A stretch of 64,000 nt of DNA from positions 1-64,000 of the forward strand of contig CADBEA010000004.1 of assembly GCA_902793635.1 (NCBI GenBank), read 5' to 3'. The notes below the pieces were generated by a model. It was not told the origin of the DNA. It saw only the letters and a list, made by a program, of their open reading frames with translations, and ran no database searches. Source of the stretch: an uncultured Erysipelotrichaceae bacterium. GTDB taxonomy: Bacteria > Bacillota_I > Bacilli_A > Erysipelotrichales > Erysipelotrichaceae. Position 1 is the stretch's first letter. Each line of letters begins with the position of its first letter. A program made the position numbers and the translations under genes. This document shows, piece by piece, positions 42,988 through 52,478 of this stretch.

Positions 42988-44133
42988 ATGCGTATCCGCA
43001 GTACACGCGTATGGATCGTCAGTTCCTTTATGCCTGCCGATATCATCATTGAAAATCAGATCATCACATCCATTGAACCTTACCGGTCTGTTCCGGAAGC
43101 CGATATAGACTACGGCGAACGCCGGATCGTTCCCGGTTTTATCGACGTGCATACCCATGGAGCCTATGGCTTTGACACCAACTACGCAGATCCCGAAGGT
43201 CTGAAAAAATGGACAGCCGGCGTTGTTTCGGAAGGTGTCACCGGCCTGCTTGCCACAACCGTCACCGACAGTAAAGACACCCTTCTGAAAGCACTGGCCA
43301 ATGTCAACGCCGTCGCTTCCGGTTCCTACGACGGTGCCCGCATTCTCGGCGTCCATCTCGAAGGTCCCTATCTCGACAGCAAATACAAAGGCGCTCAGCC
43401 GCCGGAAGCCATCGTTCCCCCTTCTGTTGAAGAATTCCGCCAGTACCAGGCAGCTTCCGGTGACCGGATCCGTATCATTACTCTGGCGCCGGAACATGAC
43501 GAAAACTTTGCCCTGACCCACTACTGCGTCAGTCAGGGAATCGTCGTCTCGATGGGACACAGTGACGCGACCTATGAACAGGCCCAGCTGGCCGTCGCCA
43601 ACGGCGCCCGTTCCATCACTCATACCTACAATGCCATGCGGCCTCTCAAACACCGCGAAAACGGCATGGTCGGCATCGCCCTGCGCATGCATGATCTCTA
43701 CAGTGAGATCATCTGTGACTGCAACCACAGCACACCGGAAGCCCTGCATATCTTCTTCCAGGCCAAGGATGCCGATAAAGCGCTGATGATCTCCGACTCA
43801 CTCATGTGCAAAGGCTCCGCCCCGGGTGAAAGATTCCTGTTCGGCGGCCATTGGATTGAGATCTATCCGGACGGTTCCGCCCACCTGGTGGAAGAAAAGA
43901 ATCTGGCCGGCTCCACGATGCGGATGAACGAAGGCCTGCGCAATCTGGTCGAAAGAGCCATGGTGCCCTTTGACAAAGCCATCAACGCCTGCACGATCAA
44001 CCCGGCCCGGATGCTGAGAATGGATGACCATATCGGCCGTATCACCGCCGGCTATGACGCAGACATTGTCGTGCTGAATGACGACTATTCCGTTCTTCAG
44101 ACCTACGTCAAGGGCAGCCCGCAGCTCCCCTGA
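42988..44133 (+). CDS. nagA: N-acetylglucosamine-6-phosphate deacetylase
   Basis: Produces glucosamine 6-phosphate and acetate. 381 residues from ATG 42988, preceded by AAGGAGG. Amidohydrolase motifs: PGFIDVHTHGAYG near 55, HLEGPYLDSKYKGAQ near 125, MGHSDATYEQA near 190, THTYNAMRPL near 210 and the catalytic Asp in MISDSLMCKG near 268. The expected metal His residues are present. nagB is not in the window. Divergence from the mannose-class PTS suggests import and deacetylation of an N-acetyl hexosamine phosphate. Confidence 0.94.
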   Translation: MRIRSTRVWIVSSFMPADIIIENQIITSIEPYRSVPEADIDYGERRIVPGFIDVHTHGAYGFDTNYADPEGLKKWTAGVVSEGVTGLLATTVTDSKDTLLKALANVNAVASGSYDGARILGVHLEGPYLDSKYKGAQPPEAIVPPSVEEFRQYQAASGDRIRIITLAPEHDENFALTHYCVSQGIVVSMGHSDATYEQAQLAVANGARSITHTYNAMRPLKHRENGMVGIALRMHDLYSEIICDCNHSTPEALHIFFQAKDADKALMISDSLMCKGSAPGERFLFGGHWIEIYPDGSAHLVEEKNLAGSTMRMNEGLRNLVERAMVPFDKAINACTINPARMLRMDDHIGRITAGYDADIVVLNDDYSVLQTYVKGSPQLP

Positions 44134-44147
44134 AGACATCAATAAAA

Positions 44148-44194
44148 GGACAGTATCACACGGAGCAACAAACCGTGCGGTACTGCCTTTTTTT
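44148..44194 (+). terminator. Terminator after nagA
   Basis: Imperfect 15-bp stem GGACAGTATCACACGG / CCGTGCGGTACTGCC followed by seven T. Confidence 0.8.
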
Positions 44195-44200
44195 CGTGTA

Positions 44201-45142
44201 TTATTCGCCTTTGTGAACAACGACCTGCGGGAAAGGAATCTCGACGTTCTTTTCCGCGAACAGGACTCTGATATCACGGGTCAGCTGACGCTGGGCAGCG
44301 AAGACATTTTCTTCCTTGCAGTCGACGACGAACTTCAGATTGACGCCGCTGTCAGCCAGTGATGAGGTACCCAGATACCTCGGTGCGGCCAGATAGAGAT
44401 CCTTATGCGGTGCATACATGGCCGGCAGGTTTGCCGCCAGCATCTTTTCCAGAGCGGGAAGATCCGTGTCATAGGAAACACTGACTTCGCAGATTGCCAA
44501 AGACGCGTTGCGCGAACGGTTCTGGAAATTGCGGATATCGGAGTTGTTGACGACTTTCAGGTTGTAGCCGGCATCTTCAATGGTCGTCGTTCTGACACCG
44601 ATATCACGGACCGTGCCGCGGAAATCATCAAGAACGATGATATCGCCGATCGAATACTTGCCCTCAAAGATAATGAACAATCCGGTCAGTACGTCCTCGA
44701 TCAGACTCTGGGCACCAAAGCCGAGAATCAGACCGATGATGCCGACACCTGCCAAAACGGCGGTGGAATTGACACCGAGAATGCTGAGACCCCATACCAG
44801 GGCGATGATCGCCGCCAGATACTTCAGGGCGTTGACGAGCAGTGTCGCGATCGTGCGAGCCCTCTCACTCTTCTTTCCCAACGCATTCAGCGCCAGTTTG
44901 ATCAGTGTGTAGATCAGCCATACCACACAGAGTGCCAGCACCAGCGTGATGATGTGGGCAATCGTAATGCGACTGCTTCTTTCGATGAGAAAATGCGTTT
45001 TCTCCAGCTCGGTCAGTTTTTCTTTCATTTCGCCGGAAAGCGGCAGCCATGCCGGATTCACCAGAAGAAGGATCAGGATCACGGATACGGCCAGCCCGAT
45101 GTAAGTGCCGGTCCCTGCTGTTTTTCTTTTTGATTCGTTCAT
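44201..45142 (-). CDS. Small-conductance mechanosensitive channel, MscS family
   Basis: 313 residues: three hydrophobic N-terminal segments (about 15-33, 60-85 and 105-150). The pore helix and following beta domain carry GFGAQSLIEDVLTGLFIIFEG near 140-160 and YSIGDIIVLDDFRGTVRDIGVRTT near 162-185. A C-terminal alpha/beta domain ends in IPFPQVVVHKG. Releases solutes on hypo-osmotic shock. It lies 18 bases downstream of the surface-protein gene and converges with nagA. Confidence 0.93.
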   Translation of the reverse strand: MNESKRKTAGTGTYIGLAVSVILILLLVNPAWLPLSGEMKEKLTELEKTHFLIERSSRITIAHIITLVLALCVVWLIYTLIKLALNALGKKSERARTIATLLVNALKYLAAIIALVWGLSILGVNSTAVLAGVGIIGLILGFGAQSLIEDVLTGLFIIFEGKYSIGDIIVLDDFRGTVRDIGVRTTTIEDAGYNLKVVNNSDIRNFQNRSRNASLAICEVSVSYDTDLPALEKMLAANLPAMYAPHKDLYLAAPRYLGTSSLADSGVNLKFVVDCKEENVFAAQRQLTRDIRVLFAEKNVEIPFPQVVVHKGE

Positions 45143-45160
45143 AATGTTTAACCTCCGGTT

Positions 45161-48100
45161 TTAATCGCCCACATCAGTGAAGTCACCCCAGGACACAAGG
45201 CCGCCCTTCCATTCGTAGATCTGGCCGTCAAGCGGATCTTCCGCTGATGCGGTAGCCTTGAATTCCACGATCATGCAGTTGCCATCGGCTGGTTTCAGTT
45301 CACTGATATCGATGTTTTCATAATTCAGTGTGTATTCGTAATATGTGACACCATCGCCGGCCGTTTCACCGGACGGTCCGCTGAGGACGGCGGGATTGTC
45401 ACTGCTGGTGCGGTTCCATATCTCGCTCTCACCGATATACGTGTAAGAGTATTCGCCTTCCTTCTGATACCAGCTGATCACCGATGTTTCGATGGCAATG
45501 TCGTATTGATAGCGGTCGTCATTATCCACTTCGACCCTGAGGACGGTATTTGTCAAATTGGTCTCTGTTTCCAGGGTTGGCCGGAATACCCGATCAGGCC
45601 GCTGAGCCGCAAATGTCACCGTCTTTTCCCTGACGCTGCCGTTGAGCGTGTAATGCAGGGTGATCTTCGGTTCCCAGGTGTCAGCGCTGTTGAAGGAAAT
45701 GACGCTGTTTGTATTGATATTGGCTGCCAGCGGGCCGCTGCCGGCCACACCATTCAGGGAAACGCTGCTTTCCGGCATCAGTACGGAAGTCAGCGTGACG
45801 TCGGAAGTGATGTCAGCCGCGTCGTTGGCGGTTACCGTATATGCGACTTCGACTCTTTCCAGTCCTGCGGGATCACCGGCCGGAACGTTGAATTCGCCCC
45901 AGTACCAGATATGATCCAGACTGACATCCGGTTCCGTGGCGGATACCGTGAAAGACACTTCTTCCTTGTCCGGCCAGTCGATGCGGCCGCGTGCTTCCAT
46001 ATAGTCAACTGCCATGGTCACTTTGTTTTCGGCGGATGGATCCAGCTCTTCACCGTTCAGCGTATAGGTGACGGTAAGGATGCCGTTCTCGTCGACTTCT
46101 GACACTTCAGCAGTGCTGCTGATATCCCAGCTGCGGCTGCCGCTGCTCAGTTTCAGTTCTGTGACCTTCAGATTTTCCGGCTCAAGGTTAAGCAGCAGAT
46201 CCGTATTCACTCTGAATTTCGCTGTCAGAACACCGCTATTCAGTTCAGCGGATTCAGGGCTCAGGTAGCTTCCTTTATATGACCATAATGTGCCGAACTT
46301 CTGATAATTGTAGTAGATGTCCGAGGAAAGTGTATTCTCGTCACCGTTAGCCAGGGTATACTCCAGGTCGAGTCCCATTTCCCTCAGCATGCCTTCGGTG
46401 GTGCCCATGCCCACGCTGTACATGTCATAGACGATATCACCTTCCCAGATGCCGCCCGAGCCGCTGTAAGTCATGGTATATTCGTCATCCGTGACCCAAT
46501 CCCACACACTGTCGTCATAATGCTTCAGTTTAAGGGTGATCGGCTTGGTGGTATCGGCATCCTTGAGATCGATGGCGAAGTGGTAAATGAAGTTGTCATC
46601 GTCTTCCTGCGGTGCCGGATGAGACTGATCGATGTCCGTGAATTCCGGCTCATAGATCGAACTGTCATTGCTCTTGATGAATTGCAGATAGACTTCCGGA
46701 TCCCATTCGTTGACTTCATCTTCATGGTAGACCGGATCCGGCGAGAAGCCATAGTCGCCATTCGGGAACGGCGCGTCAGAGACAAACGTGAAGAACATAT
46801 GATGCGTGCCGTCGGCGGCTGCCTGATATTCGATTTCCGGATCGTTATACCAGATCCAATCGTAATCGCCGCTTTCATCCTGATAGAAAACACTCATTGA
46901 AGATCCGTCATCTTTGGTTTCCACTTCCGCCGCGTTGACCAGATCATTGTCGATGATCATATCCAGAGTCATCGTATACTGCGTGCTGCCGGAAGCCGGA
47001 TCTGTCCTTTCGGCTATCTTCCAGCCTTTTCCTTCGTAGTTTTCATTGCACTTCGCGAAAGTGCCGTTGTGAACCGGTCTTGTATCTGTCTCAATCGTAT
47101 CCGTCGTACCATCCGGATAGACAATATCGAAAACGATCTTCGCAGGACCGGCAATACCGCCGTTCAGCGGTGGTTCTATGAAGCAATCTGCTTCTTCTTC
47201 CCAGATGTCTCCGGTAGTTACGGACGGATCGTAGTCCGGGATGCCCCAGCTTGCGTACGGCGGCGTGATTTCTTCGAAACCATTGCCGGTATCTGCATAG
47301 ACCTTCGCCGAGGCGGAACCTCCCTTCAGGTCATTCAGAGTCATCGTGAACGTCAGGACCGGATACGGTGATCCTTCCGGATTGGGACCGTCAACATATG
47401 GATCCAGTTCAACGGTCGGCGCGATACGGACACTGCATTCGTCCTGCGACTGCCAGTCATCGATGGCACCGTCTTTGTCACTGTAGGAATATGTCATGCT
47501 GAGACGGTTATCCAGAGCAGGATCGATTTCGATACCGTCCAGTTCATATGCCACGCTGATCGTTCCATCAGCTGCCGGTGCGGATATCGTCGCTTTGTCG
47601 GTCAGATTCCATGATTCACTGCCGCTTCGCAGCGTCAGATCCCGGACGGTCAGTTTACCCGTATCCATGACGAGATCCGTATCGGCTTTGAATTCAGCGG
47701 CGAGCTGATTGCCTTTCAGCACGGCGGACTGAGCGTCCAGATAATTTCCTTTATATGCGTAAAGCTCCCGGATTCCAGTGGAATCAAGCGTTCCGCTGGT
47801 TCCGTCTTTGAGCGTGTAATCGAAAACGATGCGTATTTGCTGTACGATGCCGGAGTCTTCTGCCACTTCCAGCGGATCCACATCATAGAGCATCTCACCT
47901 TCCCAGGTGCTTCCCGAGCCGCTGTAGGAAAGCGAACTGACGGTAGCACCGGAAGCAGTGACATCCTGCCAGCCGCTGCCGTTTTTATCAGCGGACTGCA
48001 GTCTCACGGTCAGCGGTTTCGCTGTATCCGCATCCTTCAGATCGATCGTGAAACTGTAATGGAACTGATCACGGTATTCCGCAGAGGATGACGGTTCGTA

Positions 48101-48586
48101 ATCATGACTCATGCCGGCGGCCGTAAAAGCCGGGTTTGTGTATGCGACCGGCGGGTCGGGAATCGGCACCGGCGGATCGGGGATCGGCACCGGTGGATCC
48201 GGAATCGGTACCGGCGGGTCAGGAATCGGTACCGGCGGGTCGGGAATCGGTACTGGCGGATCCGGGATCGGAACCGGTGGATCCGGAGTCGGCTGCGGCG
48301 GATCGGGAGTCGGCAAAGGCGGTTCAGGAACCGGCACCGGTGTTGTCTCCGGTTTCTGCGGCGGTGTGACAGCTGCTGTCGGCGGCTCACCCGGTACAAC
48401 AGGTTCACCGGCGGGTGGCGCGAAAAAAAGACTTCCCAGTATGAAAAGAAGTCCTGCCACTGCCAAAAACGGACCTTTGAATGTCAATCCGCTGTGATGC
48501 TTCCCGCCTCTGACCGGTTCATACGGCTCAGCAAATTCGGGATAGCGATTGTCTATCTCCCTTGGTTCCAAGATCCTGCTCCCCAT
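45161..48586 (-). CDS. Large membrane-anchored extracellular protein with proline heptad stalk and duplicated beta domains
   Basis: 1,141 residues, not recognised as a named family. A cytosolic basic N-terminus (1-36) precedes one transmembrane anchor (about 38-57). A Pro-rich stalk (60-149) has nine heptads, six being exactly PDPPVPI. The rest is acidic and beta-rich. Residues about 150-395 and 660-900 are clearly related (HYSFTIDLKDADTAKP against YHFAIDLKDADTTKP; YSGSGSTWEGEMLYD against YSGSGGIWEGDIVYD; AYKGNYLDAQSA against SYKGSYLSPESA), so the ectodomain holds an internal duplication. No LPxTG sorting signal is present. The ATG has no Shine-Dalgarno; a TTG five codons later follows GGGGAG. 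Confidence 0.75.
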   Translation of the reverse strand: MGSRILEPREIDNRYPEFAEPYEPVRGGKHHSGLTFKGPFLAVAGLLFILGSLFFAPPAGEPVVPGEPPTAAVTPPQKPETTPVPVPEPPLPTPDPPQPTPDPPVPIPDPPVPIPDPPVPIPDPPVPIPDPPVPIPDPPVPIPDPPVAYTNPAFTAAGMSHDYEPSSSAEYRDQFHYSFTIDLKDADTAKPLTVRLQSADKNGSGWQDVTASGATVSSLSYSGSGSTWEGEMLYDVDPLEVAEDSGIVQQIRIVFDYTLKDGTSGTLDSTGIRELYAYKGNYLDAQSAVLKGNQLAAEFKADTDLVMDTGKLTVRDLTLRSGSESWNLTDKATISAPAADGTISVAYELDGIEIDPALDNRLSMTYSYSDKDGAIDDWQSQDECSVRIAPTVELDPYVDGPNPEGSPYPVLTFTMTLNDLKGGSASAKVYADTGNGFEEITPPYASWGIPDYDPSVTTGDIWEEEADCFIEPPLNGGIAGPAKIVFDIVYPDGTTDTIETDTRPVHNGTFAKCNENYEGKGWKIAERTDPASGSTQYTMTLDMIIDNDLVNAAEVETKDDGSSMSVFYQDESGDYDWIWYNDPEIEYQAAADGTHHMFFTFVSDAPFPNGDYGFSPDPVYHEDEVNEWDPEVYLQFIKSNDSSIYEPEFTDIDQSHPAPQEDDDNFIYHFAIDLKDADTTKPITLKLKHYDDSVWDWVTDDEYTMTYSGSGGIWEGDIVYDMYSVGMGTTEGMLREMGLDLEYTLANGDENTLSSDIYYNYQKFGTLWSYKGSYLSPESAELNSGVLTAKFRVNTDLLLNLEPENLKVTELKLSSGSRSWDISSTAEVSEVDENGILTVTYTLNGEELDPSAENKVTMAVDYMEARGRIDWPDKEEVSFTVSATEPDVSLDHIWYWGEFNVPAGDPAGLERVEVAYTVTANDAADITSDVTLTSVLMPESSVSLNGVAGSGPLAANINTNSVISFNSADTWEPKITLHYTLNGSVREKTVTFAAQRPDRVFRPTLETETNLTNTVLRVEVDNDDRYQYDIAIETSVISWYQKEGEYSYTYIGESEIWNRTSSDNPAVLSGPSGETAGDGVTYYEYTLNYENIDISELKPADGNCMIVEFKATASAEDPLDGQIYEWKGGLVSWGDFTDVGD
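48140..48328 (-). repeat. 21-bp tandem repeat encoding proline heptads
   Basis: Nine 21-base units encoding PEPPLPT, PDPPQPT, six PDPPVPI and PDPPVAY; the six central units (48161-48286) are nearly identical at DNA level with synonymous changes. Copy number may vary by slippage. Confidence 0.9.
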
Positions 48587-48615
48587 GCATGCCGTGCATG
48601 CATACCAGTAATCCC

Positions 48616-48645
48616 ATTATACGGAGAACCATGCTTGCCTGACAA
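48616..48645 (-). promoter_or_regulatory. Promoter of the surface-protein gene
   Basis: TTGTCA (48640-48645), 18-base spacer, TATAAT (48616-48621), start about 23 bases before the ATG. Confidence 0.65.
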
Positions 48646-48670
48646 GTGACATCCCCCGCCAGACTGTCAG

Positions 48671-48703
48671 AAAAAAACACAGTACCCGCAAAGGATACCG
48701 TGT
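48671..48703 (-). terminator. Terminator after rseP
   Basis: ACACGGTATCC / GGGTACTGTGT stem with a 5-base loop followed by seven T on the minus strand. Confidence 0.85.
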
Positions 48704-48715
48704 TTATCAGTCATT

Positions 48716-49786
48716 TCAGAAGCCGAACAGACGGCTGATATCGTTCCAGGTCGCAAACAGCATCAGGGCGATCAGAGCCACCCAGCATACCGCGAACAGA
48801 CCCATCTTGAATTTATCGTTGATCTTTTTCCCGGTGACTGTTTCAGCCAGTGTCAGGATCACCTGGCCGCCGTCGAGAACCGGCAGCGGCAGCAGATTGA
48901 AAATGCCAATGTTCAGTGAGAGTTCCGCCATCAGAAACAGCAGGCTCATCAGGCCCATCGACGCATAGGTCTCGGTTGCCTGATAGATGCCGACCGGTCC
49001 GGACAGCTGGTTGAGGCCGATGCCGCGGAACAGGTTGCGGATCGTCCTGAGCATCAAGGTCGTGATCTCACCCATTTCCCGGGCGCCGTAATACCAGCAG
49101 TTCAGAATATTGACTTCGTGAACGACGACGTCACCGCTGCTGATACCGATCAGATAGGTGCCGTCCTCTTCGCTGTATTCGGGAACGACATCCAGCTGCA
49201 GGACATCTTCCCCGCGTCTGACCGTATAGGTAACAGTCTGCGTGTCGTCCGTGAAGAATGTCTGCATGTCCATGAAGGTCTTCGGCTTGACGGAAGAACC
49301 GTCTTCCTTGGAAATCTCAAGAATGACATCACCCGGCTGGAAACCGGCCGCTTCAGCCGGAGAATTCTCCCGGACGCTGCCGACGACTGCCGGCGGTGAT
49401 TCCGCGAAGGCTCCCTGGGCAAGAATAATCAGTGAGAAAAGAACCCAGGCCAGCAGGAAATTCATCGTCACACCGGCCAGCAGAATAATGATGCGCTGCC
49501 ACCACGGTCGGTTGATCAATCTTCTGTCGTCCGGCACTTCCACGTCCGGATACATCTCGTCACCGTCCGTCTCACCGGCCATGGATACATAGCCGCCGAT
49601 CGGAATGGCACGGATACTGTACTGGGTTTCCCTGGTTTTCTTATGCCACAGCAGCGGACCCATACCGAACGAGAATTCATAGCAGTAAACATTGAACTTC
49701 TTCGCCGCCAGCAGATGACCGGCTTCATGGATCGTGATGATCACTGACAGCAGAAGCAGAAAGTATATGATCGTCATGACTGGCAA
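48716..49786 (-). CDS. rseP: Site-2 intramembrane zinc protease RseP/RasP
   Basis: 356 residues. HEAGH near 20-24 (HExxH) in the first membrane segment, a PDZ domain (about 130-220, GFQPGDVILEISKEDG) and NLLPLPVLDGGQ near 300 supplying the Asp ligand; four hydrophobic segments. Cleaves anti-sigma factors and leftover signal peptides in characterised relatives. Last gene of uppS-cdsA-dxr-rseP, overlapping dxr by 13 bases. Confidence 0.95.
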   Translation of the reverse strand: MPVMTIIYFLLLLSVIITIHEAGHLLAAKKFNVYCYEFSFGMGPLLWHKKTRETQYSIRAIPIGGYVSMAGETDGDEMYPDVEVPDDRRLINRPWWQRIIILLAGVTMNFLLAWVLFSLIILAQGAFAESPPAVVGSVRENSPAEAAGFQPGDVILEISKEDGSSVKPKTFMDMQTFFTDDTQTVTYTVRRGEDVLQLDVVPEYSEEDGTYLIGISSGDVVVHEVNILNCWYYGAREMGEITTLMLRTIRNLFRGIGLNQLSGPVGIYQATETYASMGLMSLLFLMAELSLNIGIFNLLPLPVLDGGQVILTLAETVTGKKINDKFKMGLFAVCWVALIALMLFATWNDISRLFGF

Positions 49787-50931
49787 CTCCTGATCTTCGC
49801 CATCGCGAATTCTCTTCCCCAGGCATCCGCGTCAATCAGATCCTGTACGGTTTCCAGTTCTCTGAAGGTGCAGCTGTGCACCGCTTCAATGACGATGTCC
49901 TCGATCATCAGAAACGGGATCTTTCCATCCCGGAAGGCCTGGTTGGCCGCTTCGTTGGCGGCGTTCATGACCGCTCCAAGATTGCCTCCTTTGCGGCCCG
50001 CTTCATATGCGAGAGCGAGCAGCGGGAAACGTTCGAAATCAGGAGCGCTGAAATGCAGAGCCTGCAGACTGGCAAGATCCAGCGGTTTATCGAGCTGATA
50101 GTATAAACGGTCCGGCCAGGTCAGAGCGTACTGGATCGGCAGTCGCATATCCGGTGCGCCGAGCTGGGCGATGATGCTGTGGTCGACATATTCGACCATG
50201 GAATGAACAACAGATTCCGGATGCATGATGACATCGATATGATCATAGTCGATATCAAACAACCAGTGCGCTTCCGTGACTTCAAAGCCCTTGTTCATCA
50301 TCGTCGCGCTGTCGATCGTGATCTTGGCACCCATCGACCAGTTGGGATGGGCCAGTGCCTCTTCCACCGTCACGTCCTTCAGTTCTTCGCGGCTGCGGTT
50401 ACGGAACGAGCCGCCGGAAGCGGTGATGATCAGTCGTTTCAGCTGGTCTTTGCGGTTGCCCTGCAGACACTGGAAAATGGCGCTGTGCTCACTGTCGATC
50501 GGATAGAGAACACGATTGTGCTTTTTCAGCGCCTTATCGATCAGCGCGCCGCCGCAGACAAGTGTCTCCTTGTTGGCCAGAGCGACGTCATGTCCGCTTT
50601 CAATCGCTTTCAGCGTCGGCATGAATCCGACAAACCCGACCAGGGCATTGACCAGAACGTCATATTCACATTCACCGGCCAGAAAGGAAAGTCCTTCATC
50701 ACCAGAGACGAAGTGAATGTCCGGGTACTCTTTTCTGAGTTCAACTGCGTCGCTTTCTTCCGCAACACAAACAGTCCCGGCATGGACATCTGCCAGGATC
50801 GTTTTTAATCTTGCAATGTTATGCCCCGCACTCAGGGCGCATATGGAAAACTGATCAGGATGCTGAAGGACAATATCGACCGTCTGGGTGCCGATACTGC
50901 CGGTCGCACCGAGCAGCACTAAACGTTTCAT
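49774..50931 (-). CDS. dxr: 1-deoxy-D-xylulose 5-phosphate reductoisomerase
   Basis: Makes 2-C-methyl-D-erythritol 4-phosphate in the MEP isoprenoid pathway. 385 residues. NADPH site LLGATGSIGTQTVDI at the N-terminus, ALANKETLVCGG near 120, IDSEHSAIFQCL near 146 with metal-binding acids, and NWSMGAKITIDSATMMNKGFE near 200. Places the organism among those using the MEP route, feeding UppS next door. Confidence 0.97.
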   Translation of the reverse strand: MKRLVLLGATGSIGTQTVDIVLQHPDQFSICALSAGHNIARLKTILADVHAGTVCVAEESDAVELRKEYPDIHFVSGDEGLSFLAGECEYDVLVNALVGFVGFMPTLKAIESGHDVALANKETLVCGGALIDKALKKHNRVLYPIDSEHSAIFQCLQGNRKDQLKRLIITASGGSFRNRSREELKDVTVEEALAHPNWSMGAKITIDSATMMNKGFEVTEAHWLFDIDYDHIDVIMHPESVVHSMVEYVDHSIIAQLGAPDMRLPIQYALTWPDRLYYQLDKPLDLASLQALHFSAPDFERFPLLALAYEAGRKGGNLGAVMNAANEAANQAFRDGKIPFLMIEDIVIEAVHSCTFRELETVQDLIDADAWGREFAMAKIRSCQS

Positions 50932-50935
50932 AAAT

Positions 50936-51727
50936 TCAGATCCCCCAAAGTATCATCAGGCCGTTGAAGACGACCAGACAGAAAATAATACTGTCCACTC
51001 TGTCCAGTACGCCGCCGTGGCCCGGGAAAAGATTGCCGAAGTCCTTGATGTCGAAATGGCGCTTGATGGAGGAGAAACTCAGATCCCCTACCTGTGCCAC
51101 AAACGGCAGTACCAAGGAAGCTGTGATGACCAGCGAAGCCGGCAGTGTCGTCAGCACCTTGAGACCAAAGACAGCGGAAACCGCTGCCGCGATCAGATAG
51201 CCGCCGATTGCCCCTTCCCATGTCTTGTTCGGCGAAATATGCGGAATCAGCTTGTGCTTTCCCATGAAGCTGCCGACAAAGTAAGCGGCGGTGTCACAGC
51301 CGAAAGCGGTCAGTCCGATATAGAAGATATACCAGATGCAGCGGATTCCTTCGAATGTATACAGGTGAAAGATGCAGCGGATGGCCGCCGCGATCAGAAC
51401 AGTGATCGCATAGGTATACACGACAAAATCAGAATTGATCTTGCCGTCCACCAGTTCGATGAAAAACAGCAGTGTCAGCCACAGCATCATGATGGCCGGC
51501 AAAAAGTTCATCGGCACATACATCATGCCGACTGTCGCCGCATAGGCAATGCCGCACTGCAGCCAGCTGTTGTCAGAACGGTTCAGTGACACCGCTTCCC
51601 AGCAGGCAATGGCAGCCAGGGCATTCAGCAGAACGTGCATGGGGATGCCGCCGAACCAGAATACCGGTACGGCAACCGCCACCATGGCAACGCCAACCAG
51701 CGATTTTATAAGCATCTTCTTACTCAT
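50936..51727 (-). CDS. cdsA: Phosphatidate cytidylyltransferase
   Basis: Makes CDP-diacylglycerol from phosphatidate and CTP. About 263 residues from ATG 51727, which has GGAGGTG nine bases upstream; the frame is open to 51769 within uppS. Some eight transmembrane segments and the signature S-P-N-K-T-W-E-G-A-I-G-G-Y near 185, plus a C-terminal GHGGVLDRVDSIIF. Start overlaps the uppS stop by eight bases. Confidence 0.95.
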   Translation of the reverse strand: MSKKMLIKSLVGVAMVAVAVPVFWFGGIPMHVLLNALAAIACWEAVSLNRSDNSWLQCGIAYAATVGMMYVPMNFLPAIMMLWLTLLFFIELVDGKINSDFVVYTYAITVLIAAAIRCIFHLYTFEGIRCIWYIFYIGLTAFGCDTAAYFVGSFMGKHKLIPHISPNKTWEGAIGGYLIAAAVSAVFGLKVLTTLPASLVITASLVLPFVAQVGDLSFSSIKRHFDIKDFGNLFPGHGGVLDRVDSIIFCLVVFNGLMILWGI

Positions 51728-52421
51728 TTTTGACACCTCCGAAACGGCGGTCGCGGCTGCCGAATTCATCCAGACAGCGCTTCAGCACTTCCGGTGTGAA
51801 CTCCGGCCAGGATTCCGGCACAAAAGCGAGTTCGGCATAGGCGATCTGCCAGAGCAGATAATTGGATATACGCAGTTCCCCGCTCGTGCGGATCAGCAGA
51901 TCGACCGGCGGAAAGTCCTTTGTCATCAGATACTGCTCAAATTCGTCAGTGTCGATGCCAAGTTCCTTCTTCCCTTCCAGAACATCCTTCGCATAGGCGT
52001 TGGCCGCCAGAACAATTTCCCGCTGGGAACCGTAGTTCATGCAGATGTTCAGGTTGAGACCGGTATTGTTGCGTGACTCATCCATCGCATCACGCAGTAC
52101 TTTTTCCGTGCTCTTCGGCAGTTTGTCCAGCTCACCGATGATATTCATACGGTAGCCGCGGTCGAGAAATTCCTGCATGTATTTCTTAAAGAAGACAGCC
52201 GGCAGTTTCATGATGTAATTGACTTCATCTGCCGAACGCTTCCAGTTTTCAGTGGAAAAAGCATATAAGGTCAGATATTTCACACCCAGTTCATTGGCGG
52301 CGATGGCAATGGTACGGACATTGTCAGCCCCGACCAGATGACCGGCCGTACGCGGCTTGCCCTGTGCTTTCGCCCAGCGGCCGTTGCCGTCCATAATGAT
52401 CGCTACATGTTCACACCCCAT
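51720..52421 (-). CDS. uppS: Undecaprenyl diphosphate synthase
   Basis: cis-prenyltransferase that makes the C55 carrier for cell wall precursors. 233 residues. HVAIIMDGNGRWAKAQG near residues 5-21 with the catalytic Asp, YAFSTENWKRS near 70, and RTSGELRISNYLLWQ near 190. First gene of the uppS-cdsA-dxr-rseP block; a TATAAT box upstream and GGAGG ribosome site suggest its own promoter, which would be needed since the giant ABC gene separates it from frr. Confidence 0.96.
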   Translation of the reverse strand: MGCEHVAIIMDGNGRWAKAQGKPRTAGHLVGADNVRTIAIAANELGVKYLTLYAFSTENWKRSADEVNYIMKLPAVFFKKYMQEFLDRGYRMNIIGELDKLPKSTEKVLRDAMDESRNNTGLNLNICMNYGSQREIVLAANAYAKDVLEGKKELGIDTDEFEQYLMTKDFPPVDLLIRTSGELRISNYLLWQIAYAELAFVPESWPEFTPEVLKRCLDEFGSRDRRFGGVKNE

Positions 52422-52478
52422 AGTGCACCTCCCTGAATCCTTTTTATTATAGCCTGTTTCTTGTCTTTACACATCCTG

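Noticed and set aside
48140-48328. Regular 21-base repeats that might suggest a CRISPR array
   Set aside because: Units are directly tandem with no spacers and are in frame as proline heptads.
48111-48497. Plus-strand open frame encoding Gly-Ser-Gly-Ile-Gly-Thr-Gly repeats
   Set aside because: It is the reverse of the proline heptad repeat of the surface-protein gene, has no ribosome site and covers only the repeat.
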